Assembly: GCF_018130785.1 (NCBI RefSeq)
Contig: NZ_JAFCJT010000001.1
Span: forward strand, 496,001 to 560,000
Length of the DNA stretch: 64,000 nucleotides
Reading direction: 5' to 3'
From: Bradyrhizobium liaoningense
GTDB lineage: Bacteria; Pseudomonadota; Alphaproteobacteria; Rhizobiales; Xanthobacteraceae
In this document: positions 36,371 to 44,972 of the stretch, piece by piece
Layout of the letters: each line of letters opens with the position of its first letter
Numbering within the stretch: position 1 is the stretch's first letter
The notes under the pieces: model-generated
Databases searched by the model: none
What the model was told of the DNA's origin: nothing
The model's input: only the letters and a program-made list of their open reading frames with translations
Position numbers and translations under genes: made by a program

Positions 36371-36550
36371 TCAATGTCCGCCCGCTCTGAACGCGCGACG
36401 CCGCGCCAGCCTGCCACAAGCCACGCGTTGTCTGACGACATAGTCCTGCGGAGCATGGGGCACCACTAAATAGCGATTCAGGAAGCGCGCCATGCCCGTC
36501 GTCAACAGGGCCAGCGCGATGGCCATACGTCTCGCTGTCGTCGTGATCAT
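36371..36550 (-). CDS. Possible small membrane peptide, function unknown
   Basis: 59 residues from ATG 36550, with a strong ribosome site (GGAGG) six bases upstream. The start MITTTARRMAIALALLTTGM resembles a signal or single membrane segment. The C-terminal half is Arg-rich. No homology recognised. It lies 77 bp upstream of the response regulator on the same strand. The good ribosome site is the main argument that it is real. Confidence 0.4.
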   Translation of the reverse strand: MITTTARRMAIALALLTTGMARFLNRYLVVPHAPQDYVVRQRVACGRLARRRAFRAGGH

Positions 36551-36781
36551 CTTCCGCCTCCATTTGAACTGCGCTTTCATCAACATATGCCTGCGATGCG
36601 CTCCCCGTTACTCTCAAGGCAACGGATGTTGCGCATTCGCACGATCGTGCTTGCAGCGCCGCGCCGGCTCACAGGCCGTTGAGATCCGGTGAGCAATTCG
36701 TGCATTTGGACGACGCCCGGCCGTCCATACGTTGATGGTGAGCCGCTTGGTCGGCCTGATGTCATCAAAGGAGAAGCCGAA

Positions 36782-37030
36782 ATGACCACTCTCAAACTCT
36801 TGTCGACGGGATTGATTGCAGCCGCCGTGCTCGGGGGACCCGTCATGGCGCGCGAGCACCATGCCGCCATGCGACACCCCGCGATGACAACCGATACGGC
36901 CGCATCGGGTGCGCCCTTCTATCAGCAGGACGGCCGCGTCTGCGTTCCTGCGCCGCGCGTCGGCGCTTTCGCGACGGCGCCGTGGACCGGCAACAACGTG
37001 CCTTGCGAGCCCGGCACGGGCAGCTTCTGA
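36782..37030 (+). CDS. Small secreted two-Cys protein, paralogue of 22428-22661
   Basis: 82 residues. The leader MTTLKLLSTGLIAAAVLGGP ends at VMA. The mature part has Cys-Val-Pro-Ala-Pro-Arg-Val-Gly-Ala-Phe-Ala and near the end Val-Pro-Cys-Glu-Pro-Gly, matching the paralogue 14 kb to the left in leader and both Cys contexts. AAAGGAG precedes the ATG. It is divergent from the two-component system, with no further clue to function. Confidence 0.78.
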   Translation: MTTLKLLSTGLIAAAVLGGPVMAREHHAAMRHPAMTTDTAASGAPFYQQDGRVCVPAPRVGAFATAPWTGNNVPCEPGTGSF

Positions 37031-37319
37031 TCGCGGCATTACCTTGGCCGGCCGGGCGCCTCGGTCGGCCGCTGTCCATCGAACGCCGGGGGCGGGCTGG
37101 AACCTTCAGCCTGCCCCTTCCAGGGGCCGCCGCGCCCGCGGCAGGATCAACTTCCCTACCGGTGCGCCTTGTTCCTGAAGTCGAATTTAGTGGGATTGCC
37201 GCGCATCGCTCCTACCTCTCCTTTCATCACGAGCCTTGGCATCCTGGGCTTCGGCGACGGCACGACGCGGGAGCTGACTGCATGGATGGCCAGGCAGATC
37301 GACACGAAAGGAGTGTCCC

Positions 37320-37709
37320 ATGAAGCGAGCAATCATGATTTTGGCAACAGCGGCCCTTGCCTCGACCCTGGCCATCGGCGCGGCCGAGGCGCACGGCGGT
37401 GGCGGTGGCCACGGTGGTGGCTTTGGCGGCGGCGGCCACGCTGGTTTTGGCGGTGGAGGTTTTGGCGGCGGACATATGGGCTTCGGCGGCGGCGCGCATT
37501 TCGGCGGCATGGCGCATGAGGGAGGCTTTGGGGGCGAACATCTCGGATTCGGCGGTCATGCCGGCTCCGGCGGCATCGGCCTGCGCCAGCATGCGTTTCA
37601 CCGCTTTGGTCGCTATCGACCCGGATACGGATTCTATGGCGCCTACCCAGATTGCTACGATTGGTATGAGTTTCACCCCGACCAGCCGTTGCCGCTGAGC
37701 TGCAGCTAG
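37320..37709 (+). CDS. Exported Gly/His-rich protein
   Basis: 129 residues. The signal peptide MKRAIMILATAALASTLAIG ends near AAEA (21-24). Residues about 25-85 are Gly-rich repeats with periodic His and Phe (HGGGGGHGGGFGGGGHAGF). The C-terminal 45 residues are aromatic and ordered-looking (RYRPGYGFYGAYPDCYDWYE) with two Cys. Ribosome site AAAGGAG at good spacing. Such proteins are often envelope or matrix components; the His content could bind metal. Function unknown. Confidence 0.72.
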   Translation: MKRAIMILATAALASTLAIGAAEAHGGGGGHGGGFGGGGHAGFGGGGFGGGHMGFGGGAHFGGMAHEGGFGGEHLGFGGHAGSGGIGLRQHAFHRFGRYRPGYGFYGAYPDCYDWYEFHPDQPLPLSCS

Positions 37710-37765
37710 TCCGCACGCACGGCGCTCCAGCGCCTGCTGGCGTCAAATGAGACCCTCAATCGGCT

Positions 37766-37966
37766 CTAGGAGGGGCGGAAGCCCGGAGGCATCGTTCGCC
37801 AGACTTTGTCCTTGAGGCAATAGGCACGGGCGCCTTCGGGAATATCTTCGGCGGCGCCGCCTTCATATTGCTCGTAAAGGAGCGCCGGAAACAGCCTTCC
37901 TCTGATGACTTTAACCATATCACCACGTCGAATGTCCGCGCCGGCCGTTCCCGTCAAAACCGACAT
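37766..37966 (-). CDS. Small hypothetical protein
   Basis: 66 residues, MSVLTGTAGADIRRGDMVKV to the C-terminal MPPGFRPS. Charge distribution and composition look like a real soluble protein with a beta-rich start. The ribosome site GAGGGA lies just before the ATG. No domain recognised. It converges with the Gly-rich gene. Confidence 0.55.
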   Translation of the reverse strand: MSVLTGTAGADIRRGDMVKVIRGRLFPALLYEQYEGGAAEDIPEGARAYCLKDKVWRTMPPGFRPS

Positions 37967-38395
37967 GATCCCTCGCGAAGCGAACGTAGGATGCCAAACG
38001 AACTCGTCGACCGGACGGGCTTGTCTGAGGCTATATTGAAGCGGAACAGTCTTCCAATAACCCGAAAGGACTACTCCCTGATCGGGCCGCCTTTGCGGAC
38101 TGACGCCGAAGACTCTCCGAGGATCCGGCTGCGGAGCGGGCGCAAGGTGCTAGCTCGTTTCTGAGCAACAGCGGCCCCGCCAACGCGCGTACAATATAGC
38201 GAGGCCGCCTGCCCTACGGACTTCGGTGCTTATCCTGGGCCCGAAGGCCGCCAGATTCTACGCCAGGCCGCTGAGAACGACGAATGGTCGAAAGGGGCAC
38301 CCATTTCGGAGCGTCCTGAGCTGTCGGACCGGAATCCTGGTTCGGACGGCAGCTCTCTTTGAATCGGAGGCCCAGCGGAAGTGGCGCGACACCGA
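37967..38395. other. Intergenic region before the polysaccharide locus
   Basis: About 430 bp between a small gene start and the end of glmS. I find no supported gene or clear terminator. A GCGGCC/GGCCGC inverted repeat at about 38171-38208 has a long loop and no T-run. Confidence 0.4.
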
Positions 38396-40219
38396 CTATT
38401 CGACGGTCACCGACTTCGCGAGATTCCGCGGCTGGTCTACGTCGGTCCCCATAATCGCGGCAGTGTGATAGGCAAGGAGCTGGAGCGGCACTGCGAGAGC
38501 CAGCGGCGCCAAGATCTGGGGCATATCGGGCAAGGCCAGGATCGAGCAACCACTGGATGCGGCGAGCGAAGCACCTCTCTGGTCGGTCAAGAGGATGATG
38601 CGGCCCCCGCGGGCGATCACCTCCTGCATGTTCGACATGGTCTTTTCGAACGTCGCGTCGCACGGCGCAATGACAACGACCGGCAGGCCCTTGTCGATCA
38701 GCGCGATCGGTCCATGCTTGAGCTCACCGGCCGCATAGCCCTCGGCGTGAATGTAGGTGACTTCCTTGAGCTTGAGGGCTCCCTCCAGTGCCAGCGGATA
38801 GTTGGTGCCCCGGCCGATGAACAGAGCGTCTCTGGCCCTGGCGATCTCACGCGCGAGCTCATGGACTTTCGGCTCCAGTTCGAGTGCGCGGGCCATATAG
38901 TTTGGAATCTCGGCAAGGGCTCGGACGAGTGAGCGCTCGTCTTCGACCGAGAGCACCCCGCGACTGCGACCGGCCGCGATCGCAATGCAGAGCAAGGTTG
39001 CCAGCTGACAGGTGAACGCCTTAGTGGATGCAACCCCTATTTCCGGACCGGCCAATGTGGGCAATACGATGTGGCTCGAACGAGCCATCGTCGAGGTTTG
39101 CACGTTGACGACGGAAAGAACACGCTGACCGTGGGTCTTGGCGAATTCCAACGAAGCAAGCGTGTCGGCCGTTTCGCCGGATTGCGACACGAAAATCGCC
39201 AGATTGCCCGCGCCGAACGGAACGTCGCGGTAGCGGAACTCCGATGCAATATCGATTTCGACCGGCAGCTTGGCGTAGCGCTCAAACCAGTACCTCGCGA
39301 TCAGACCGGCGTAGAAGGCGGTGCCACAAGCTACAATCGAGACGCGATCGACCGTTCCGAAGTCCACATCTACGCCTGCCGGCAGCCTGATCGTCCCGTT
39401 GCGGTCGATATATTGTGCAAGCGTCTGCCCGACCACGTCCGGCTGTTCGTGAATCTCCTTTGCCATGAAGTGGCGATGCTCGCCCTTGTGAACAATCACA
39501 GCCGCACCAGCGATTCTGGCCGACGCACGGCGGAGACGCGCGCCGTTCACGTCGATAAACTCGATCTGCTCCCGGGTCACGACCGCGAGATCGCCGTCCT
39601 CAAGGTAGGCGACCATGTCAGTCAGAGGTGCGAGCGCCATCGCATCCGAACCCAGAAACATTTCGCCGCACCCGTAGCCCACTGCAAGCGGGGAGCCCTT
39701 TCGGGCACCGATCAGAAGATTGTCGTGCCCTTCGAACAGGAAGGCGAGCGCGAACGTTCCGTTCAAGCGCGGAAGCACCTTACGCACCGCTGCAATCGGA
39801 TCGCATCCGTTCTTCCGCTCGCGACTAACGAGATGCGCAACCACTTCGGAGTCGGTTTCGGTCGCAAAATGTGCACCGGTCGCTTTGAGGTCGTTGCGCA
39901 ATTCTCGATGGTTTTCGATGATTCCATTGTGCACAATCGCCACACCGTCAACCATGTGAGGATGCGCATTCGTCTCATCGGGACGGCCATGCGTCGCCCA
40001 GCGCGTGTGACCAATTCCAATCCGCCCAGAAAGCGGCTCCGAGTCGAGCCGACTCTTGAGGTTCGCGAGCTTTCCGACCGCACGACGTCGCGTCAGAGAC
40101 CCTTCCTCGAGAGTGGCAATGCCCGCGGAATCATACCCGCGATATTCAAGCCGCTTCAGCGCATCCAAAAGGAGAGCAGAGGCTGGCCCCCGCCCGACGA
40201 CACCAACAATTCCGCACAT
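38396..40219 (-). CDS. glmS: Glutamine-fructose-6-phosphate aminotransferase (GlmS/NodM type)
   Basis: 607 residues, the normal GlmS length. The N-terminal MCGIVGVVG has the catalytic Cys after Met removal. The glutaminase domain runs to about 240, then two SIS sugar-isomerase domains follow (VACGTAFYAGL, VSQSGETADTLASLE, and the C-terminal AKSVTVE). It makes glucosamine-6-phosphate, the precursor of UDP-GlcNAc. Its place beside polysaccharide genes suggests a dedicated copy for glycan synthesis, comparable to NodM or an extra GlmS (inference). The start at 40219 is fixed by the need for Cys at residue 2. Confidence 0.96.
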   Translation of the reverse strand: MCGIVGVVGRGPASALLLDALKRLEYRGYDSAGIATLEEGSLTRRRAVGKLANLKSRLDSEPLSGRIGIGHTRWATHGRPDETNAHPHMVDGVAIVHNGIIENHRELRNDLKATGAHFATETDSEVVAHLVSRERKNGCDPIAAVRKVLPRLNGTFALAFLFEGHDNLLIGARKGSPLAVGYGCGEMFLGSDAMALAPLTDMVAYLEDGDLAVVTREQIEFIDVNGARLRRASARIAGAAVIVHKGEHRHFMAKEIHEQPDVVGQTLAQYIDRNGTIRLPAGVDVDFGTVDRVSIVACGTAFYAGLIARYWFERYAKLPVEIDIASEFRYRDVPFGAGNLAIFVSQSGETADTLASLEFAKTHGQRVLSVVNVQTSTMARSSHIVLPTLAGPEIGVASTKAFTCQLATLLCIAIAAGRSRGVLSVEDERSLVRALAEIPNYMARALELEPKVHELAREIARARDALFIGRGTNYPLALEGALKLKEVTYIHAEGYAAGELKHGPIALIDKGLPVVVIAPCDATFEKTMSNMQEVIARGGRIILLTDQRGASLAASSGCSILALPDMPQILAPLALAVPLQLLAYHTAAIMGTDVDQPRNLAKSVTVE

Positions 40220-40564
40220 GGCCTGTCTCCGAGCAACTACCAACGGCCCCACGAAGCGCAACCGCGATTGCGGTCAACCTCTTTAATGCGACGGCAGCGG
40301 CGTGATGCCTTGGCCTTTGGCCTGCCCTGATGCGCATGCTTCAGCGTGACGCTCAAGCCATCTTCCTCTCGGCCGCCCGCGCGCCTATCGAATGTCATCG
40401 ACAACTGACGGGTACTATTGTGGGACGCGAATTCTAGCACACGCAGCCGCCGATTGTATGATGATGACGGAGTAGACCTCATGCCCATATTCGAGCCCTG
40501 CAGTTGATCGCTACACCGGCACCAGCATGACCAATCGCGACAACAGACACTGCCCGAGCCGCGA
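40220..40564. other. Intergenic region between glmS and the aldo/keto reductase gene
   Basis: About 345 bp, no supported gene. It must contain the glmS promoter. I looked here for the 20-bp element found elsewhere in the locus and found no good copy on the glmS strand. Confidence 0.4.
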
Positions 40565-41569
40565 TCAGCATCTCTCGGCGCGCCGATCATTCGAGGCGCC
40601 GCACATTCGTTCAGTTTGCCGCGGCTCGTTCGAGAGCTCGGCGGCTATGCGATTCAGCTGATGAAGCGCTGGAGTTTGCGCTAACCGGAGCAAATTGAAT
40701 GCGAGATGCTCTTTCCGAAACATCGAAAACAGAGTGACTCCTGCCGAGTTCGTTGCCAGCGCATAGTCCACGACAAATGCAGCAGCGATTTCGGTGAGGT
40801 CGCCGCGATATCCAATCTCGTACAGGCCGTTCAGTATTTCTTTCTCCGATCCCATCCTTGCGACAAGCGGATCGAGGCTCGAAAACGATCCATACGTGAC
40901 AAACGTCCTCCGCCGCGCAGACGCCGTTGATTTCTGAAGATTTGGCTCGAGCGGATTATTGGCGATCTGTATCAGCCGGTACGGTAAAGATTCATGGAGT
41001 TCGTCAATTCCGACCTCATTATTGCCTGCAATCGAAACTGCGCGGGCCTTCCCGTCCTGAACGATGCGCTCGACCGCCCGAATGATGTCTTCGCGAATAA
41101 CCTCCTCACGGGTGGGACGGTGGAGAGCAAGCACATCTACATAATCCGTGCGAAGACGTCTCAAGCTGTCCTCGACGCTCGTCCTGATCAGCTCGGCCGA
41201 TAACGGCACTTTGAAGGGCTTTGGCTTCACTGCAGAGAGGCGCGGGCCAATTCCGGGAAACACCGCAAGAGACGCGCGCGCTATCGGCTTCAGGATTCGC
41301 ATGACGCCGGAGGGACCACGTGGACGCATCCCGACCTTTGTGCAGATATGGACGCTGCCGCGCTTCGTGGATGCGAATTGGCCCCAAATCGACTCGGCCA
41401 TGCCATCGCCATACGAAGGCGCCACGTCGTACCAGGTTATTCCGGCGTCGTATGCGCGCTCGAGCGCCTCGATCCCCCGGCGAGCCCCAACGCGCCCTCC
41501 GAGCGACGCGCAGCCGAAGCCGATGCTCGATACATTGGCGCCGAGAGCATCAACCCAGACCATCTTCAT
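40565..41569 (-). CDS. Aldo/keto reductase family protein
   Basis: 334 residues. It has the AKR beginning (NVSSIGFGCASLGG), the catalytic Asp-Tyr region (WYDVAPSYGDGMAE), a Lys in VHICTKVGM and a His in VDVLALHRPTREE. These are the Asp-Tyr-Lys-His tetrad of NADPH-dependent reductases with a TIM barrel. The ATG at 41569, with AAGGG upstream, is preferred over the GTG at 41578. Substrate unknown; by position it may reduce a sugar-nucleotide or glycan precursor. It is divergent from the epimerase gene. Confidence 0.9.
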   Translation of the reverse strand: MKMVWVDALGANVSSIGFGCASLGGRVGARRGIEALERAYDAGITWYDVAPSYGDGMAESIWGQFASTKRGSVHICTKVGMRPRGPSGVMRILKPIARASLAVFPGIGPRLSAVKPKPFKVPLSAELIRTSVEDSLRRLRTDYVDVLALHRPTREEVIREDIIRAVERIVQDGKARAVSIAGNNEVGIDELHESLPYRLIQIANNPLEPNLQKSTASARRRTFVTYGSFSSLDPLVARMGSEKEILNGLYEIGYRGDLTEIAAAFVVDYALATNSAGVTLFSMFRKEHLAFNLLRLAQTPALHQLNRIAAELSNEPRQTERMCGASNDRRAERC

Positions 41570-41706
41570 CGCAAACACCCTTGACTGCGTCGTTTGCGCT
41601 CAACTCACTGACGTCAATCGTTCGAGGGCGCGCACTTCCAATGCCGGCGACCGCCTTCCGGCAAGCCCCCGCTGAAGCAACTCTGCAGGTTTGTCCGGCT
41701 TCATCT

Positions 41707-41746
41707 TCATGCAAATGGATGATGACGGGGTTGGCTTGGACATTAT
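41707..41746 (+). promoter_or_regulatory. Locus-specific promoter element, site 1, ahead of the UDP-glucuronate epimerase-like gene
   Basis: The 20-bp box TCATGCAAATGGATGATGAC (41707-41726) matches the shared consensus at 19 of 20 positions. A TA-containing -10-like ATTATC follows, with TA at offset 38-39. The distance to the gene start is about 200 bp, longer than at the other sites. Confidence 0.55.
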
Positions 41747-41947
41747 CTCCGCTGCGCCCCTGGATTTTGAGACAGCGGCGAGCCTCCACGGAGTAATCCG
41801 TTCGAGCGGCTGTTGGCAGTTCGGCTCCGCCGCCATCGTCAGGTGCGCTCATTTGCGCAATAGAGATGCGTCGCGGCTGAGAGTTAACTTGATGTGACCG
41901 ATGGCGTCTTCTCCGCCGCTCGAAGCTCCACCTAACCTGGACAGCGA

Positions 41948-42955
41948 ATGTCATCGCACTCAGAACAAGTTGCCGACGACGTTCTGCTGACCGGAGCAGC
42001 TGGCTTCATCGGTTTTCACGTTGCACGTCGGCTGCTCGATGAGGGGCGCCGGGTCGTCGGATTGGACAACATCAACAGCTACTACGATCCCGCCCTGAAG
42101 CGCGCCCGTCTCGACATTCTGCGCCGCGATCCGCGTTTCTCCTTCGTGCAGATCGATCTTGGACATCGGTCGACGATGGCCGAGTTGTTCGCAAAGCATC
42201 GCTTTGCGAGAGTGATCCATTTAGCTGCTCAGGCCGGCGTTCGGCATTCGATCGATCAGCCGCACGCCTATGTTGACGCCAATCTCGAAGGATTCCTGAA
42301 CATCCTCGAGGGCTGCAGGCATAACGCCTGTGGTCATTTGATCTACGCATCATCATCGTCCGTCTATGGCGCCAATACCGAGTTGCCATTTTCGACCCAG
42401 CATAAAGCCGACCACCCCGTCAGCTTCTATGCCGCGACCAAGAGAGCCAATGAGCTGATGGCCCACTCCTACAGCCATTTGTACCGGCTCCCGGTCACCG
42501 GCTTGCGCTTTTTCACGATCTACGGCCCGTGGGGCCGGCCCGACATGGCGATATTCCTGTTCGCTGATGCGATCGTCAAAGGCAAGCCGATCAAGCTCTT
42601 CAACCACGGCAGGATGCGGCGCGACTTTACCTATATCGACGACGTCACTCGCGTCGTCTCGCGCCTGATCGAGCGTGCTCCGGAGGATAACGCCGATGCG
42701 GCGGGCGCACCGGCCAAACTCTATAATGTGGGCAATAACCGCCCAGAAGCGCTGATGCACGTCCTCGATTTGCTCGAGAAAGAGCTCGGACGAACCACAG
42801 CGAAGGAGATGCTGCCGATGCAGCCTGGAGATGTTCCGGAAACGTTTGCCGACGTTGGCGATCTCATGCGCGATACCGGTTTTTCGCCCTCTACATCTAT
42901 CGAGACCGGCATAAGCAAGTTCGTCCGCTGGTATCGCGAGTACTATGAGATATGA
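41948..42955 (+). CDS. NAD-dependent epimerase, UDP-glucuronate 4-epimerase type
   Basis: 335 residues. The Rossmann motif is LLTGAAGFIGFHVARRLL (residues 13-30), with the catalytic pair Tyr161 and Lys165 (FYAATKRANE) and Ser in YASSSSVYG. The family segments GLDNINSYYDPALKRARLD and MQPGDVPETFADV are characteristic of bacterial UDP-GlcA 4-epimerases (LspL/GalE-like). The likely reaction is UDP-glucuronate to UDP-galacturonate. It supplies acidic sugar for the glycan. It is divergent from the aldo/keto reductase gene. Confidence 0.9.
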   Translation: MSSHSEQVADDVLLTGAAGFIGFHVARRLLDEGRRVVGLDNINSYYDPALKRARLDILRRDPRFSFVQIDLGHRSTMAELFAKHRFARVIHLAAQAGVRHSIDQPHAYVDANLEGFLNILEGCRHNACGHLIYASSSSVYGANTELPFSTQHKADHPVSFYAATKRANELMAHSYSHLYRLPVTGLRFFTIYGPWGRPDMAIFLFADAIVKGKPIKLFNHGRMRRDFTYIDDVTRVVSRLIERAPEDNADAAGAPAKLYNVGNNRPEALMHVLDLLEKELGRTTAKEMLPMQPGDVPETFADVGDLMRDTGFSPSTSIETGISKFVRWYREYYEI

Positions 42956-43358
42956 CCCTCCTGGAGATGATGGCCTCCAAAAGCCATGCGGTCCGCAGCT
43001 TCCCGCCTTCACCCAACCGACTGAGTATCGGTTGCACCTTCGCGGCGGTCTGTGATGGACAAGGCGGGGGGCTTGCGAAAAGATCGCGGCCCCGGCGGGG
43101 GCATTGGGATTCGCAAGGCCGGGGCCGCAACGCTGCGCCGAAGTGGGCTCCGTCGACGCAGCATAATCGTAGTCCTCAAGAAGCAACTGTTCATTCTGAA
43201 TTTGTGATCATGCAGATCAACGTCGGAGTACCCATCAATGATGATGATGCCCTCCTAGAATAGCAGCTTGCGATGCCCCCTCTGCGGTGCGAAGTCTCAA
43301 TCGTGATGCGGGGGGCTCGCTGCAGTCATCGGAATATTCGCGCTGTCCGGAGACACCC
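42956..43358. other. Intergenic region with strong interleaved inverted repeats
   Basis: About 400 bp with no supported gene. Its main content is the structured element at 43072-43128. Short frames crossing it have no ribosome site. Confidence 0.45.
43072..43128. repeat. Interleaved inverted repeats able to form a pseudoknot or alternative hairpins
   Basis: Arm A CTTGCGAA (43072-43079) is complementary to A' TTCGCAAG (43110-43117). Arm B GCGGCCCCGGC (43086-43096) is complementary to B' GCCGGGGCCGC (43118-43128). The order A-B-A'-B' is the topology of an H-type pseudoknot, or of two mutually exclusive hairpins. No T-run follows, so it is not a standard terminator. It lies about 120 bp after the epimerase stop. 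Confidence 0.6.
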
Positions 43359-43595
43359 ATGCCGCGGTATTTCTTTCATATTCACGACGGCCATTCAGTA
43401 CTCGATGATGTCGGGCTGGAGCTCCCCGACATTTCCGCGGCACGAACTACAGCGATCGAACTGAGCGGCGAGATCCTCAAGCACGACGTGATGGACCCAC
43501 TCCTGCATGCCATTTCCTGGCAGGTGGAAGTCAGCGACAGCCCCGAACTTGGCGGCCGGTCGCTCTTCGTCCTTCAGTTCTCCGTCGAGGGATAA
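43359..43595 (+). CDS. DUF6894-like small protein
   Basis: 78 residues, MPRYFFHIHDGHSVLDDVGL and on to FVLQFSVEG. The start (PRYFFHIHDG) and the Asp-Xaa-Xaa-Gly-Xaa-Glu-Leu-Pro stretch are typical of a small alphaproteobacterial family. GGAG lies a few bases upstream of the ATG. Cytoplasmic, function unknown. The longer frame from 43287 lacks similarity. Not obviously part of the glycan pathway. Confidence 0.8.
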   Translation: MPRYFFHIHDGHSVLDDVGLELPDISAARTTAIELSGEILKHDVMDPLLHAISWQVEVSDSPELGGRSLFVLQFSVEG

Positions 43596-43700
43596 GCGAC
43601 CGAATACGCGGCTTTGCCGGCGCTTGTGGCGCTGTAGCTGTTCGGCTGCGCGTCGGCGAAATGCCCGCATATCGCGCTGCAGACCGCGCGAGATGATGTT

Positions 43701-44393
43701 TTAGCGCTCCCCGGCCACCGGATCCGATCCAGCATGCGCCGGCTTGTCCTGTGCTGAATTGGCGCGGTCATCCTGCGAGATGGCGAGGGCAGCCAGCGCC
43801 GTGCGATTGCCGATTTCAAGCTTCTGGAAAATGTTGTGGAGGTGCACCTTGATGGTGCCGTCTGCAATGTTCAGCCGGCGGCCAATTTCCTTGTTGGACA
43901 GACCACGAGAGACCAGGCGCATGATCTGCCGCTCGCGCTCGGTGAGCACCGCAAGCGAACTTTCCGGACTCGTACTGTGCTCGCGAGGCGCGGCCTGATC
44001 CGTGGGCGACAACGGAACAACGGTCTGGCCGTTGGCAATGTCTCGCAAGCATTGCACCACGGCCTGGCCTGTCATCTCCTTCAGGAGGACACTGTGCCCG
44101 GCGGGGGCGCCCGCCAAAACGAGATCGGAATCCTCGCTGGCAGCGAAGAACACAAAACGCGTTGGTCGGTTGTTCGAATGGCCGAATGAATTGTTCATCA
44201 GCGCGGTCAGCTCCGGCATTGCCGCATCCATGATCGCAATGTCGGGCGCAAGCTTCAAAATTGCCTGGATGCAGCTCGCGGCATTGCCGCAGGATGCGAC
44301 GATCTCGAAATCGGATTCTGAACCGAGGACAGTTGCGAGACCTTGCAGAACCATCGGATGTCGGTCTGCAATCACCACAGTCGCACGACGCAT
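43701..44393 (-). CDS. NarL/LuxR-family response regulator
   Basis: 230 residues. The receiver domain has Asp10 and the phosphoacceptor Asp56 (IAIMDAAMPEL), with Lys in LLKEMTG; one of the usual acidic residues is Arg11. A linker is followed by a LuxR helix-turn-helix (LTERERQIMRLVSRGLSNKE and IGRRLNIADGTIKVHLHNIF). Its cognate kinase is not in the window. It is divergent from a second LuxR-type gene and lies inside the polysaccharide locus, so it is a candidate local regulator. Confidence 0.92.
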   Translation of the reverse strand: MRRATVVIADRHPMVLQGLATVLGSESDFEIVASCGNAASCIQAILKLAPDIAIMDAAMPELTALMNNSFGHSNNRPTRFVFFAASEDSDLVLAGAPAGHSVLLKEMTGQAVVQCLRDIANGQTVVPLSPTDQAAPREHSTSPESSLAVLTERERQIMRLVSRGLSNKEIGRRLNIADGTIKVHLHNIFQKLEIGNRTALAALAISQDDRANSAQDKPAHAGSDPVAGER

Positions 44394-44972
44394 TGGGCGC
44401 TCCTTAGCCTGCCGCCCCCAAATTCCGGCGATTGAAGCTACAGGCCCGCCCTCGCCGCTCCAATATGATTTACCACCAACAAATAGACTTCCAGCAATTC
44501 CCTAAAAGTGCCATTTGGCGAAACGAAACCTATGAGGCAAATAATCGCACGAGTCTGTGATCGCAATATACATCAAGTTCGCCGGATCAAAGGGCCGTAT
44601 GAATCCGGTGATCAAGACTCGCAACTGCCGGCGCACGGTCTATCGATCTGGCAAGCTCGAAAGCATCGCGACGGAACAAGGCTTTCGCGAACGGTCCCAC
44701 CCGTTCAGGGCGAACATTCAAAGGTTGAATCAATATTCTCATTCGCCCCCAAGTCAATCTCCAATAGCCGTTCACCACCAGCTTAGGGACCAATCGGCCT
44801 ATAACGAAAGGTATATAGGCAAGATCGAAAGATCGAATCTAACCTTCAGCAATTGTTAACTAAACGGCGCCCGGCTTCTGTAAATCAGAAAAAACGGGCC
44901 AAGTGACGCTTTGTTCTTTTCCTGCGTGTTGTTCATTCAAGTTGTATCATTGCGTTGGTTGCGGAGGGTAAG
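44394..44972. other. AT-rich divergent regulatory region between two LuxR-type regulator genes
   Basis: About 580 bp, clearly richer in A/T than the surroundings, especially 44460-44580 and 44720-44960. No frame in it has a convincing ribosome site or domain. It probably holds long upstream control regions for the two divergent regulators. Reduced GC could also mark foreign DNA. Confidence 0.5.

Noticed and set aside
40446..40490. ATGATGAC followed by CATAT at a similar spacing
   Set aside because: The left half of the box is absent and no plus-strand gene follows.
44557..44859. 100-codon frame in the AT-rich gap
   Set aside because: No ribosome site, no domain, and composition like non-coding DNA.
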